Source: Acidimicrobiales bacterium
GTDB taxonomy: Bacteria > Actinomycetota > Acidimicrobiia > Acidimicrobiales > CAIXPF01
DNA: 54,325 bases
Direction: 5' to 3'
NCBI GenBank assembly: GCA_020846295.1
Contig: JADLEF010000081.1
Location: 1 to 54,325, forward strand
The notes below the pieces were generated by a model. That model had not been told where the DNA came from and did not search any database. It was given only the letters and a program-made list of their open reading frames with translations. Below, one piece after another: positions 14,097 to 21,260 of the stretch (its first letter is position 1; each line of letters opens with the position of its first letter). Made by a program: the position numbers and the translations under genes.

Positions 14097-15440
14097 GTGA
14101 AGACGAAGCGCATCCTGGCCCTGGAGGCCCGCCGCGACACTCTGGCCGCCGAGCTGAACAAGCTCGACGAGGCCGTCATCGAGCGGGGCTCCGACCTCAC
14201 CGGTGACGAGCAGGCCACCTACGACGCCCACGGCGTCGAGCTGGAGACCGTCAACACCGAGCTGGCCAAGCTCATCAAGCGCGAGGCCGACATTGCCGCA
14301 TCGCAGGCCCTGAGCGCCAGCCTGGGCGCAGCCACCAACCGCAACGGCGGCCGCATCGAGCGGGGCGACGACGCCGGGGACACCGTCTACGTGGAGCACG
14401 GCGAGCACGACCTGTTGATCGACATCTACCGGGCGAAGAACGGCGACCGCCGGGCGGCCGAGCGCATCGAGCGCCACGCCGAGTACAGCGAGATGATCCT
14501 GCGTGCCTCTGGCACGTCGGACCTCTCCGGCCTCGTGCTGCCGAAGTACGCCACCGACCGCTACCAGGAGCTGGCCATCCAGCGCGGCCGGCCGTTTCTG
14601 AACACCCTCGTCGGCACCCCGAGCTACGACCGGCTCACCTCGAACAGCATCATCATCCCCGTCGAGACCACCGCCCCGCCCATGGGTGCGCAGACCGCCG
14701 AGGGCCAGGCGTTCAGCACCGCCAAGTGGGCGACCACGACCAAGACGATCAACGCCAACACCGTTGGCGGCTACGCGGACGTGAGCCGCCAGGCCCTCGA
14801 CCTCGGCAACGTGCAGTCCGGCCGCTTCTTCGGCGAGATGCTCACCCGCTACTTCAACGATCAGGAGCGCCAGGCGCTGTGGGGCTCCGGCTCGAGCGGC
14901 GAGTGCGAGGGCGTGTTCCTGGCCGACGGCACGCAGACCGTGGACGCCGGTTACACCGTCACGGGCTTCGTGGAGCACTACCACGCGGTCATCGAGGCGG
15001 CCTCCAAGGTGGAGACGAACGACGAGCGCGAGGCCCAGTACATCCTGATGAGCCCGGCCCGCTGGCGTGCGCTCCAGTCCGCCTGCGACGCCGACGGCCG
15101 CCCGCTGATGGGCTGGAACGGCTCCGCCCCGACCAACGTCGGCGCCTACATCGACACCAACGGCCAGAAGTGGTTCGCCGGCATGCGCGTCATCACCTCC
15201 AGCCGGGTGGTCAAGACGGGCGAGGACGACACCGTCATGGCCGTCTACAACACCGACTTCGCCCTGTTCGAGGACGCACCGGTGCAGACCATCACCGCCA
15301 GCGAGGTCGTCGCCCACCAGGGCCTGGTCCGGTTCATCGCCTTCGGCTACATGGCCTTCTCCCCCGAGATCCGGCTGAACAGCGTGTGCCTCATCCAGAA
15401 CCTGGGCGAGCCCGACTTCTCGATGAGCCCCATCTCCTGA
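14097..15440 (+). CDS. HK97-family major capsid protein
   Basis: A 447-residue capsid protein. Residues 1-90 are a charged coiled coil (RILALEARRDTLAAELNKLD, then ELAKLIKREADIA), the delta/scaffold domain removed by the protease. The HK97 shell domain follows (PFLNTLVGTPSYDRLTSNSI, VGGYADVSRQALDLG, GSGSSGECEGVFL, ILMSPARWRALQS, then DTDFALFEDAPVQTI-like strands and GLVRFIAFGYMAF). The GTG start has GGAGG five bases upstream. The length fits a capsid protein with fused scaffold. Confidence 0.93.
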   Translation: MKTKRILALEARRDTLAAELNKLDEAVIERGSDLTGDEQATYDAHGVELETVNTELAKLIKREADIAASQALSASLGAATNRNGGRIERGDDAGDTVYVEHGEHDLLIDIYRAKNGDRRAAERIERHAEYSEMILRASGTSDLSGLVLPKYATDRYQELAIQRGRPFLNTLVGTPSYDRLTSNSIIIPVETTAPPMGAQTAEGQAFSTAKWATTTKTINANTVGGYADVSRQALDLGNVQSGRFFGEMLTRYFNDQERQALWGSGSSGECEGVFLADGTQTVDAGYTVTGFVEHYHAVIEAASKVETNDEREAQYILMSPARWRALQSACDADGRPLMGWNGSAPTNVGAYIDTNGQKWFAGMRVITSSRVVKTGEDDTVMAVYNTDFALFEDAPVQTITASEVVAHQGLVRFIAFGYMAFSPEIRLNSVCLIQNLGEPDFSMSPIS

Positions 15441-15508
15441 TCCACCGCCGCGGGCCGGCCAGCCGGGCCCCACCGCCCGGCTGGCCAGGCCCGCACCAGG
15501 AGCACTCC

Positions 15509-16099
15509 ATGCCCTACGTCACCGCTGCCGAGATCACCGGCGAGATCCAGAACGGCGCCGTCAGCTCCACCGCGCTCTCGGGGCTCTACGGCCAAGTGGC
15601 CGAGGCCGTCTCAGCAGCGATCGACAAGTACACCCACCGCACCTTCAACGTCCCCGAGGCCGCCACGGCGCGCACCTTCCGCCCGACGGTCGACCTCATC
15701 GCGGTGGACGACCTCGCCGACATCGCCTCCACCGAGGACCTCGCCGTCGCCGTGGACACCAACGAATCCGGCACCTACACCGCGCTCGACGCCAGCGCCT
15801 ACGCCGTGGAGACCAACGACCTCGGCATGGTCGTGGCCCTCCGCTCGATGAGCGCCTTCCCGCGCTCGGTGCGCCGGCCCCGCACCATCGAGGTCACCGG
15901 CCGCTGGGGCTGGCCCGCCACGCCGGAGCCGATCAAGCGAGCGGCGATGATCTGGGCCATCCGGCTGGTGAACCGGCGCTCGAGCCCCACCGGCATCATG
16001 GGCTTCGGCGAGTTCGGCGGGGTGCGCCTGTCCACCATCGACCCCGACGTGCGCGCCCTCCTCGCACCATACCGGCGGGTATCGAGGATGGTCCGATGA
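15509..16099 (+). CDS. Head-tail connector (adaptor) protein
   Basis: A 196-residue protein starting MPYVTAAEITGEIQNG. It is mostly helical (LYGQVAEAVSAAIDKYTHRTF), with a beta region (TVDLIAVDDLADI) and IKRAAMIWAIRLVNRRSSP. This matches the gp6/gp15-type adaptor that docks under the portal. AGGAG lies seven bases before the ATG. It directly follows the capsid gene and overlaps the next gene by four bases, the normal order in HK97-like phages. Confidence 0.78.
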   Translation: MPYVTAAEITGEIQNGAVSSTALSGLYGQVAEAVSAAIDKYTHRTFNVPEAATARTFRPTVDLIAVDDLADIASTEDLAVAVDTNESGTYTALDASAYAVETNDLGMVVALRSMSAFPRSVRRPRTIEVTGRWGWPATPEPIKRAAMIWAIRLVNRRSSPTGIMGFGEFGGVRLSTIDPDVRALLAPYRRVSRMVR

Positions 16100-16506
16100 T
16101 CGACGTGCCCGTGGTGCGCGAGGCGATCGTGGCCAAGCTCGGCGCCATCTCCAACCGCATCACCACCTACAGGGTGATCCCCCACGCACCGGTGCAGCTC
16201 CCCTGCCTGCTCACCTACCCACCCGACACCATCGACTTCCGGGTGGCCAAGGGCACCTCCCAGGCCGTCTTCCCGGTGCTCGCCCTCGTCGGCCCCCAGG
16301 ACCCCACCGCCCAAGCCGTGCTCGAGGCCCTGATGTCCGCCACCGGCTCGCTCTCGGTCTACGCCGCCCTCACCGCGGACCGGACCCTCAGCGGCAAGGT
16401 CTCCAACCTCCGCCTGCTCGACATGACCAGCGGCGCCTACTCGATAGGCGTCGGCCCCGACGACAACGCCATCGGCGCGGAGTTCCGCGTCGAGGTCCTC
16501 GCCTAA
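16096..16506 (+). CDS. Tail completion/terminator-like protein
   Basis: A 136-residue protein (VPVVREAIVAKLGAISNRIT, LPCLLTYPPDTIDFRVAKG, then VLALVGPQDPTAQAVLEALM). The alpha/beta pattern and the place between connector and tail tube fit a tail terminator or head-tail joining protein, which caps the tail tube and links it to the head. It starts ATGA, overlapping the connector. The identification is mostly by position. Confidence 0.65.
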   Translation: MIDVPVVREAIVAKLGAISNRITTYRVIPHAPVQLPCLLTYPPDTIDFRVAKGTSQAVFPVLALVGPQDPTAQAVLEALMSATGSLSVYAALTADRTLSGKVSNLRLLDMTSGAYSIGVGPDDNAIGAEFRVEVLA

Positions 16507-16521
16507 CCCCAAGGAGCGTCT

Positions 16522-16950
16522 ATGGCCGCAGCCAGCACCTACCTGATGGACCCCACGGTGACGCTCAGCTACACCGTCGGCACCGTCACCACCGAGTTCG
16601 ACATCACCGACCAGGTCTCCGCCGTGACCATCACGCAGGAGGCCACGGTCCTCAAGAAGACCACCTTCGGCAACACCTGGGACCGCAACGGCCGCGGCCT
16701 CAAGCGCGGCTCCATCAAGCTGGACTTCTACGTCAACTTCGACGCCAACGGCATGTTCGAGGTGTTCAAGGACCTCTGGGACAACAAGGAGCTCGTCGAC
16801 TTCTCCGTGGCCGAAGCCGGCGGCGCCGAGGTCACCGGCACCTTCGTGATGTCGGCCATGCCCTCCTTCGACGGCGGCACCGACGAGTACAACAGCGCCT
16901 CGCTCACCTTCACCCTCGACGGGCCCGCCACCACCGTGGAGAGGACCTGA
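16522..16950 (+). CDS. Major tail (tube) protein
   Basis: A 142-residue beta-rich protein (TLSYTVGTVTTEFDITDQVS, TITQEATVLKKTTFGNTW, GSIKLDFYVNFDANGMFEVF, then SASLTFTLDGPATTVE). This fits the tube protein whose hexamers stack around the tape measure. It has a good ribosome site (AAGGAG) and lies directly before the chaperone pair, as tube genes do. The family is short for actinobacterial phages, so a tube variant without decoration domains is likely. Confidence 0.75.
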   Translation: MAAASTYLMDPTVTLSYTVGTVTTEFDITDQVSAVTITQEATVLKKTTFGNTWDRNGRGLKRGSIKLDFYVNFDANGMFEVFKDLWDNKELVDFSVAEAGGAEVTGTFVMSAMPSFDGGTDEYNSASLTFTLDGPATTVERT

Positions 16951-17228
16951 TGGCCCAGCAGCTCCGTGCCCGCTTCGACGTGATCGTGGTGCTGGAGGAG
17001 GACGGGCAGGCCGTCCAGTACGCCTTCGCCACCAACCTGCGGGACCAGCTCGAGCTGGCCAAGCGGTTCCCGAAGGTGGCCGAGGAGCCCGGCAGCGCCA
17101 CGGCCCGGCTCGTGTACTGCGCCGCCCAGCGCACCGGGTGCTCACCCGAGGGCGAGACCTTCGAGGCGTTCGTCGACCGGTGCCTCGACCTCCAGCTCGA
17201 CGAGGCGCCCCCTCTCATCGCGGGCTGA
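16950..17228 (+). CDS. Tail assembly chaperone, first frame
   Basis: A 92-residue protein (MAQQLRARFDVIVVLEEDG, QYAFATNLRDQLELAKRFPK, then CSPEGETFEAFVDRCLDLQL). The slot between tail tube and tape measure is the conserved place of the chaperone pair that coats the tape measure during assembly. It overlaps the tube gene by one base (TGATG). The second chaperone frame continues past its stop in the +1 frame, so most protein would be this short form and a fraction an extended form (G and GT in lambda terms). Confidence 0.75.
   Translation: MAQQLRARFDVIVVLEEDGQAVQYAFATNLRDQLELAKRFPKVAEEPGSATARLVYCAAQRTGCSPEGETFEAFVDRCLDLQLDEAPPLIAG
17208..17213 (+). promoter_or_regulatory. Putative +1 ribosomal frameshift site CCC-CCT
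   Basis: Five Cs before T at the end of the first chaperone frame, read GCG CCC CCT CTC. Skipping one base after the CCC at 17208-17210 gives CTC TCA TCG CGG GCT GAC, which joins the downstream frame at 17212 without a stop. Proline CCC slipping by +1 is a known class of frameshift, so this is the best candidate, but the exact site is inferred. Confidence 0.5.
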
Positions 17229-17517
17229 CCTGGCCGGGCAGACGGCAGCCCTCGCACGACACACCCGGATCGCACCCCGTGAGCTGCTCGGGCTCACCGA
17301 GGTGCAGTACCAGGAGGCCACCTTCCTCGGCTCCGACGGCGCCGTCTACGACCTCGCCGGCGAGGTGGCGCAGCACCTCCTCGAGCTGATCCTCGCTGAG
17401 CAGCGCGAGCACGAGAAGCACACCGGCCAGCGCGCAACGCTGCCCCGCCGCCGACCGGACACCGGCCGCACGCCGGCCATCACCCGCCGCCAGCGCCCGG
17501 CGGAACCAAAGGAGTAA
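17212..17517 (+). CDS. Tail assembly chaperone, second frame (frameshift extension)
   Basis: About 101 residues in the +1 frame relative to the preceding gene (LSSRADLAGQTAALARHTRI, APRELLGLTEVQYQEATFLG, LAGEVAQHLLELILAEQREH, then a basic tail). It is protein-like and conserved in style with the T domain of phage tail chaperones, but has no good start of its own. The only internal start, GTG at 17302, lacks a ribosome site and lies inside the domain. It is therefore probably made as a fusion through a +1 frameshift near 17208. Confidence 0.65.
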   Translation, partial: LSSRADLAGQTAALARHTRIAPRELLGLTEVQYQEATFLGSDGAVYDLAGEVAQHLLELILAEQREHEKHTGQRATLPRRRPDTGRTPAITRRQRPAEPKE

Positions 17518-17520
17518 CCG

Positions 17521-17949
17521 ATGCCCACGGGCCTGCGAATCGAGGTAGAGGGCGTCTCAGGCCTCGCCCGCGCCCTACGCAAGGCCGGCGACGAGGGCTC
17601 CCGCGACTTCCTCCTCCAGGCCAACAAGGAGGCCGCCGCCTCCGTCGAGACCGCAGCACGACCCGCCATCCCCGTGCGCAGCGGCCGCCTCGTCGGCTCC
17701 CTGCGCAGCTCCGGCTCGGCCAAGGGCGGCGTCGTGCTGCTCGGCAAGGCCCGCGTGCCCTACGCCGGGCCGCTGCACTTCGGCTGGTTCGCCGCCCGCA
17801 CCTGGGGGCGCACCATCGCCCGCCGCCCCATCAAGCCCGGCCTGTGGCTCTACGACGCCCTCGACCGCCGGCGCGGCGAGGTCGAGGACATCTACTACCG
17901 CCGGCTCGACGAGCTCCTGGCCATCGTGACCAAGGAGGCCGCCACGTGA
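17521..17949 (+). CDS. HK97 gp10-like tail/connector component
   Basis: A 142-residue protein with the HK97 gp10 pattern: GLRIEVEGVSGLARALRKAG at the start, AARPAIPVRSGRLVGSLRSS in the middle, and VPYAGPLHFGW (the PYA...HFG block) before the C-terminal helix. Such proteins sit at the head-tail interface. The gene is unusual in lying after the chaperones rather than just before the tail tube. It has a strong AAAGGAG ribosome site and overlaps the glycosyltransferase gene by four bases. Confidence 0.8.
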   Translation: MPTGLRIEVEGVSGLARALRKAGDEGSRDFLLQANKEAAASVETAARPAIPVRSGRLVGSLRSSGSAKGGVVLLGKARVPYAGPLHFGWFAARTWGRTIARRPIKPGLWLYDALDRRRGEVEDIYYRRLDELLAIVTKEAAT

Positions 17950-19334
17950 GCACCGCCATCCTGGTCCCCTTCGCCTCCACCGACCCGCTGCGCATCGCCA
18001 ACCTCGAGGCGGTCCAACGCTGGTACGCCGACCGCTTCCCCGGCGTCGAGCAGATCGTGGCCGACGACGGCGGCTGCCGCGAGGGCTGGACCAAGGCCCG
18101 AGCCGTGCAGCGCTGCATCGATCAGACCGACGCCGACGTGCTCGTGGTCGCCGACTCCGACTGCCTGTGCGAGGGCGTGGTGCCCGCTGTAGCCGCCGTG
18201 GAGGCCGGAGAGGCGCTGTGGGCGTTCCCCCATACGCAGATCCGCCGTCTCGACCCGGAGCCCTCCCAGGCCGTCCGTGACGGCGCAGAGCCCACCCTCG
18301 ACATGCCGCTCGAGTGGAAGGCGTACGCAGGCGTAGCCGGCGGAGGCATCGTGGTCCTCACACGCAAGGCGTGGGAGCTGGCACCGCTCGACCCCCGGTT
18401 CCGGGTGACGCATGGCGAGGACGTGGCTTGGGCCCGGGCCCTGGGCTTCCTCTGCGGTCGGCCCTGGTACCCGGCGCGCACCGTCTCGCCGCTCTACCAC
18501 CTGCACCACCCGCCGATCCTCGCCGTCGGCGCCCGCTACAAGGCCAACGAGCGCATCGCCGCCGAGTACCGCAACGCCACCTCGCTCACCATTGGCGCCG
18601 TGCTCGACCGGGCCCGCGCCACCGTGGACATGGCACCGGTGGCCAAGCTGCCCACCAGCTCGGCCGTCGCCGTCATCGTGCCCGTCCTGCGCCGACCCGC
18701 CGCAGCCGCACCGTTCATGGCGTCCTGGGCGGTTACCGGCGGCCCCATGAACTCGGCCGTCTACGCCGTCACCGACGCCGAGGACACCGACACTCGACGC
18801 GCCTGGTACGAAGCCGGCGCCACCGTGCTCACCAGCGACCGGGGCTCCACCTACGCCGCCAAGGTCAACTACGCCCTCGAGGCCACCTCGGAGCCGTGGC
18901 TCCTGCTCCTCGGCGACGACGTGCGCTTCCACGACGGCTGGCTCCCCGCAGCCCTCGACGCCGGCCGACGGGCCCCCGTGGTCTCCACCAACGACATGGG
19001 CCGCACCGACCTCGACCGCCTGGCCGTGCACCCCATGTTCGCCCGCGCCTACCTCGAGCAGCGCGGCGCCAGCTTCGACGGCCCCGGCCTCATCGCCCAC
19101 GAGGGCTACAAGCACTGGTACGTCGACCGCGAGTGGAGCCTGCTCGCCCTCGACCGCGGCGCCATGACCTTCGCCGAGAACGCCCGCATCGAGCACCTGC
19201 ACCCCATCCACCGCAAGGGCGAGATGGACGAGGTCTACGCCCTCGGCCAAGCCGCAGCCGAGGACGACGCCCGCCTCTATCGCATGCGCGAGCGCCAGTA
19301 CGTCAAGCGGATCAGGAGGTCCACCGATGCATGA
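17946..19334 (+). CDS. Two-module GT-A-type glycosyltransferase inside the tail operon
   Basis: A 462-residue protein, GTG at 17946 overlapping the previous stop. The N-terminal module has the GT-A fold: AILVPFASTDPLRI, QIVADDGGCREGWTKARAV, the DxD-like VVADSDCLCEG, then AGGGIVVLTRKAWELAPLDP and HGEDVAWARAL, as in galactosyl- or GalNAc-type transferases. A second module from about residue 240 (VAVIVPVLRRPAAAAPFMAS, VNYALEATSEPWLLLLGDDV with a GDD, then DREWSLLALDRGAMTF) looks like another GT-A domain. Some actinobacterial phages encode such enzymes to glycosylate capsid or tail proteins. The acceptor here is unknown, and host wall modification is the alternative. Confidence 0.78.
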   Translation: MSTAILVPFASTDPLRIANLEAVQRWYADRFPGVEQIVADDGGCREGWTKARAVQRCIDQTDADVLVVADSDCLCEGVVPAVAAVEAGEALWAFPHTQIRRLDPEPSQAVRDGAEPTLDMPLEWKAYAGVAGGGIVVLTRKAWELAPLDPRFRVTHGEDVAWARALGFLCGRPWYPARTVSPLYHLHHPPILAVGARYKANERIAAEYRNATSLTIGAVLDRARATVDMAPVAKLPTSSAVAVIVPVLRRPAAAAPFMASWAVTGGPMNSAVYAVTDAEDTDTRRAWYEAGATVLTSDRGSTYAAKVNYALEATSEPWLLLLGDDVRFHDGWLPAALDAGRRAPVVSTNDMGRTDLDRLAVHPMFARAYLEQRGASFDGPGLIAHEGYKHWYVDREWSLLALDRGAMTFAENARIEHLHPIHRKGEMDEVYALGQAAAEDDARLYRMRERQYVKRIRRSTDA

Positions 19335-19812
19335 GTCCGTCCGATCCTTCGTCGCCCGCCAGACCCGCAACCTCGGCGCGCAGCGCGTGCTCGAGGTCGG
19401 CGCCGTGGACATCAACGGCGGGGTGCGGGACCTGTTCCCCGACGCCGACTACTTCGGCATCGACCTGGCCGAGGGCCCCGGCGTCGACCGTGTGCTCAGC
19501 GCCCACCACCTCGACCAGCACCTCGAGCGCGGCTGCTACGACCTCGTGCTCTGCCTCGAGATGCTCGAGCACGACGAGGCCCCCTGGCTGACCGTGCCGC
19601 AGCTCGCCACCATGGTCCGCCCCGGCGGTCACGTCATCATCAGCGCCCGCGGCAACGGCTTCCCCGAGCACAACCGGCCCGACCGATGGCGGTTCATGCG
19701 CGACGGCATGCGCAGCCTCGTCGAGAGCGCCGGCCTCACCATCCACCGGCTCGACACCGACCCGCAGGTGCCCGGCTGGCTGGTGCTCGCCCAGCGCCCC
19801 GAGGCGGCCTGA
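19327..19812 (+). CDS. Class I SAM-dependent methyltransferase
   Basis: A 161-residue Rossmann-fold methyltransferase. SAM-binding motif I is RVLEVGAVDINGG, followed by DYFGIDLAEGPGVD (motif II acidic residue), YDLVLCLEMLEH (motif IV region) and MVRPGGHVIISARG (post-motif). It resembles short methyltransferases found beside glycosyltransferases. It overlaps the glycosyltransferase gene by eight bases and the tape measure gene by one, so it is made with them. A role in methylating the added sugar is a reasonable inference. DNA methylation is unlikely, as no DPPY-type motif is present. Confidence 0.8.
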   Translation: MHESVRSFVARQTRNLGAQRVLEVGAVDINGGVRDLFPDADYFGIDLAEGPGVDRVLSAHHLDQHLERGCYDLVLCLEMLEHDEAPWLTVPQLATMVRPGGHVIISARGNGFPEHNRPDRWRFMRDGMRSLVESAGLTIHRLDTDPQVPGWLVLAQRPEAA

Positions 19813-21260
19813 TGGCCAGCAAGACCGCCACCATCAGGGCCGTCGTCCTCGGCGACGTCGACAACTTCAAGAAGGGCATGAAGGAGGTCGCCCAAGACGC
19901 CGAGGAGACCGGCGACAAGGTCAAGCGCGACCTCAACCAATCCTTCGACGACCTCGGCGAAGGCGCCGGCAACGCCGAGTCCAAGTTCATCGGCCTGAGC
20001 GACAGCATCAGCGGCACGCAGGATGTGATGGAGGGCCTGCGCACCGGCAACGTCGCCACCCTCGCCATGGGCCTCGCCGACCTCTCCGGCGCCGTCGAAT
20101 CCCTGTGGAGCTCGGTCGGCAAGACCATCACCGCCTGGTGGGGCAAGGTCACCGCCACCACCGCCGACACCGCAGCGACGACCGCCAACACCGGCGCCAC
20201 CATCGGCCAGCGCATCGCCAGCTTCGCAGCGGCCACCGCAGCCAAGGCCCAGGCCGCCGCCCAGTGGCTGCTCAACGCCGCCATGTCGGCCAACCCGATC
20301 ATGCTGGTGGTGGTCGCCATCGGCGCCCTCGTCGCCGGCCTCGTGGTCGCCTACCGCAACGTCGGGTGGTTCCGCGACGCCGTGGACGCCGTGTGGGCGT
20401 TCGTGAAGGACAACCTCTGGCCGATCCTCGTGGCCGTCGGCGATTGGCTCGGCACCGTCTTCGTCGCCGCCTGGGACGTGGCCAAGGTGGCCATCGGCTG
20501 GGTCGTCGACCGCGCAGGTGACCTTTGGGACACGCTGGCCGGTACGGTCTGGCCGCTCCTCCAGACCGTGGCGGGCTGGCTGGGTGACTACTTCGTCCTG
20601 CAATGGCAGGTCGCCACCACGGCCATCGGCTGGGTGATCGACCGCGCCGGCGACCTGTGGGACATCCTGAGCGGTACGGTCTGGCCCATCCTCAAGGAGC
20701 TCGCCGCCTGGCTGGGCGACCGGTTCAAGGCGCAGTGGGGCGTCGCCCGGGACTCCATCGGATGGGTGATCGACAAGCTCCAAGCCATGTGGGCCAAGGC
20801 CATCGAGGTCAAGGACGGCGTCACCACAGCGCTCGACACCCTGGTGGGCTTCGTCTCCGGCCTGGCCGGCCGCATCGGCTCCGCCGCCAGCGGCATGTGG
20901 GACTCCATCCGCAGCGAGTTCAAGGGCGTCGTCAACTCGATCATCGGCTGGTGGAACAACCTCAGCTTCGGCATGCCGAGCATCGACGTGCCCTTCGGCC
21001 CCGACATCCCCGGCTTCACCATCTCCACGCCCAACATCGCCTACCTCGCCCAGGGCGGCCTCGTCCGAGGAGGCCACGGCGGCACCCTCGCCATGATCGG
21101 CGAGGGCCGCTCCGACGAGCTCGTGGTCCCCCTCGACCGCGCCGGCCGCAACGGGCTGGGCGGCATCACGATCAACGTTCACGCCCCGGTGGGCGCCAAC
21201 GCCCGCACCATCGGCCGCGAGCTCCAGCGTTACCTCAACGAGTACGGGCGGGCCTCCTAA
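19812..21260 (+). CDS. Tail tape measure protein, short
   Basis: A 482-residue protein that sets tail length. The N-terminus is a charged helix (NFKKGMKEVAQDAEETGDKV), then an Ala/Thr-rich helical region and a hydrophobic membrane-like segment (ANPIMLVVVAIGALVAGLVV). Three repeats of about 57 residues follow, marked by AIGWVVDRAGDLWDTLAGT, AIGWVIDRAGDLWDILSGT and SIGWVIDKLQ. The C-terminus reads LAQGGLVRGGHGGTLAMIG and DELVVPLDRAGRNG, a block common at tape measure ends. It is short for the family and predicts a short tail. It begins with TGATG overlap. Confidence 0.9.
   Translation: MASKTATIRAVVLGDVDNFKKGMKEVAQDAEETGDKVKRDLNQSFDDLGEGAGNAESKFIGLSDSISGTQDVMEGLRTGNVATLAMGLADLSGAVESLWSSVGKTITAWWGKVTATTADTAATTANTGATIGQRIASFAAATAAKAQAAAQWLLNAAMSANPIMLVVVAIGALVAGLVVAYRNVGWFRDAVDAVWAFVKDNLWPILVAVGDWLGTVFVAAWDVAKVAIGWVVDRAGDLWDTLAGTVWPLLQTVAGWLGDYFVLQWQVATTAIGWVIDRAGDLWDILSGTVWPILKELAAWLGDRFKAQWGVARDSIGWVIDKLQAMWAKAIEVKDGVTTALDTLVGFVSGLAGRIGSAASGMWDSIRSEFKGVVNSIIGWWNNLSFGMPSIDVPFGPDIPGFTISTPNIAYLAQGGLVRGGHGGTLAMIGEGRSDELVVPLDRAGRNGLGGITINVHAPVGANARTIGRELQRYLNEYGRAS

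Noticed and set aside
13968-15473. Minus-strand frame of 501 codons opposite the capsid gene
   Set aside because: Antisense shadow of the major capsid gene, with no ribosome site and repetitive composition.
17138-17389. Plus-strand frame over the chaperone junction
   Set aside because: Third frame relative to both chaperone frames, Arg/Pro-rich, no protein character.
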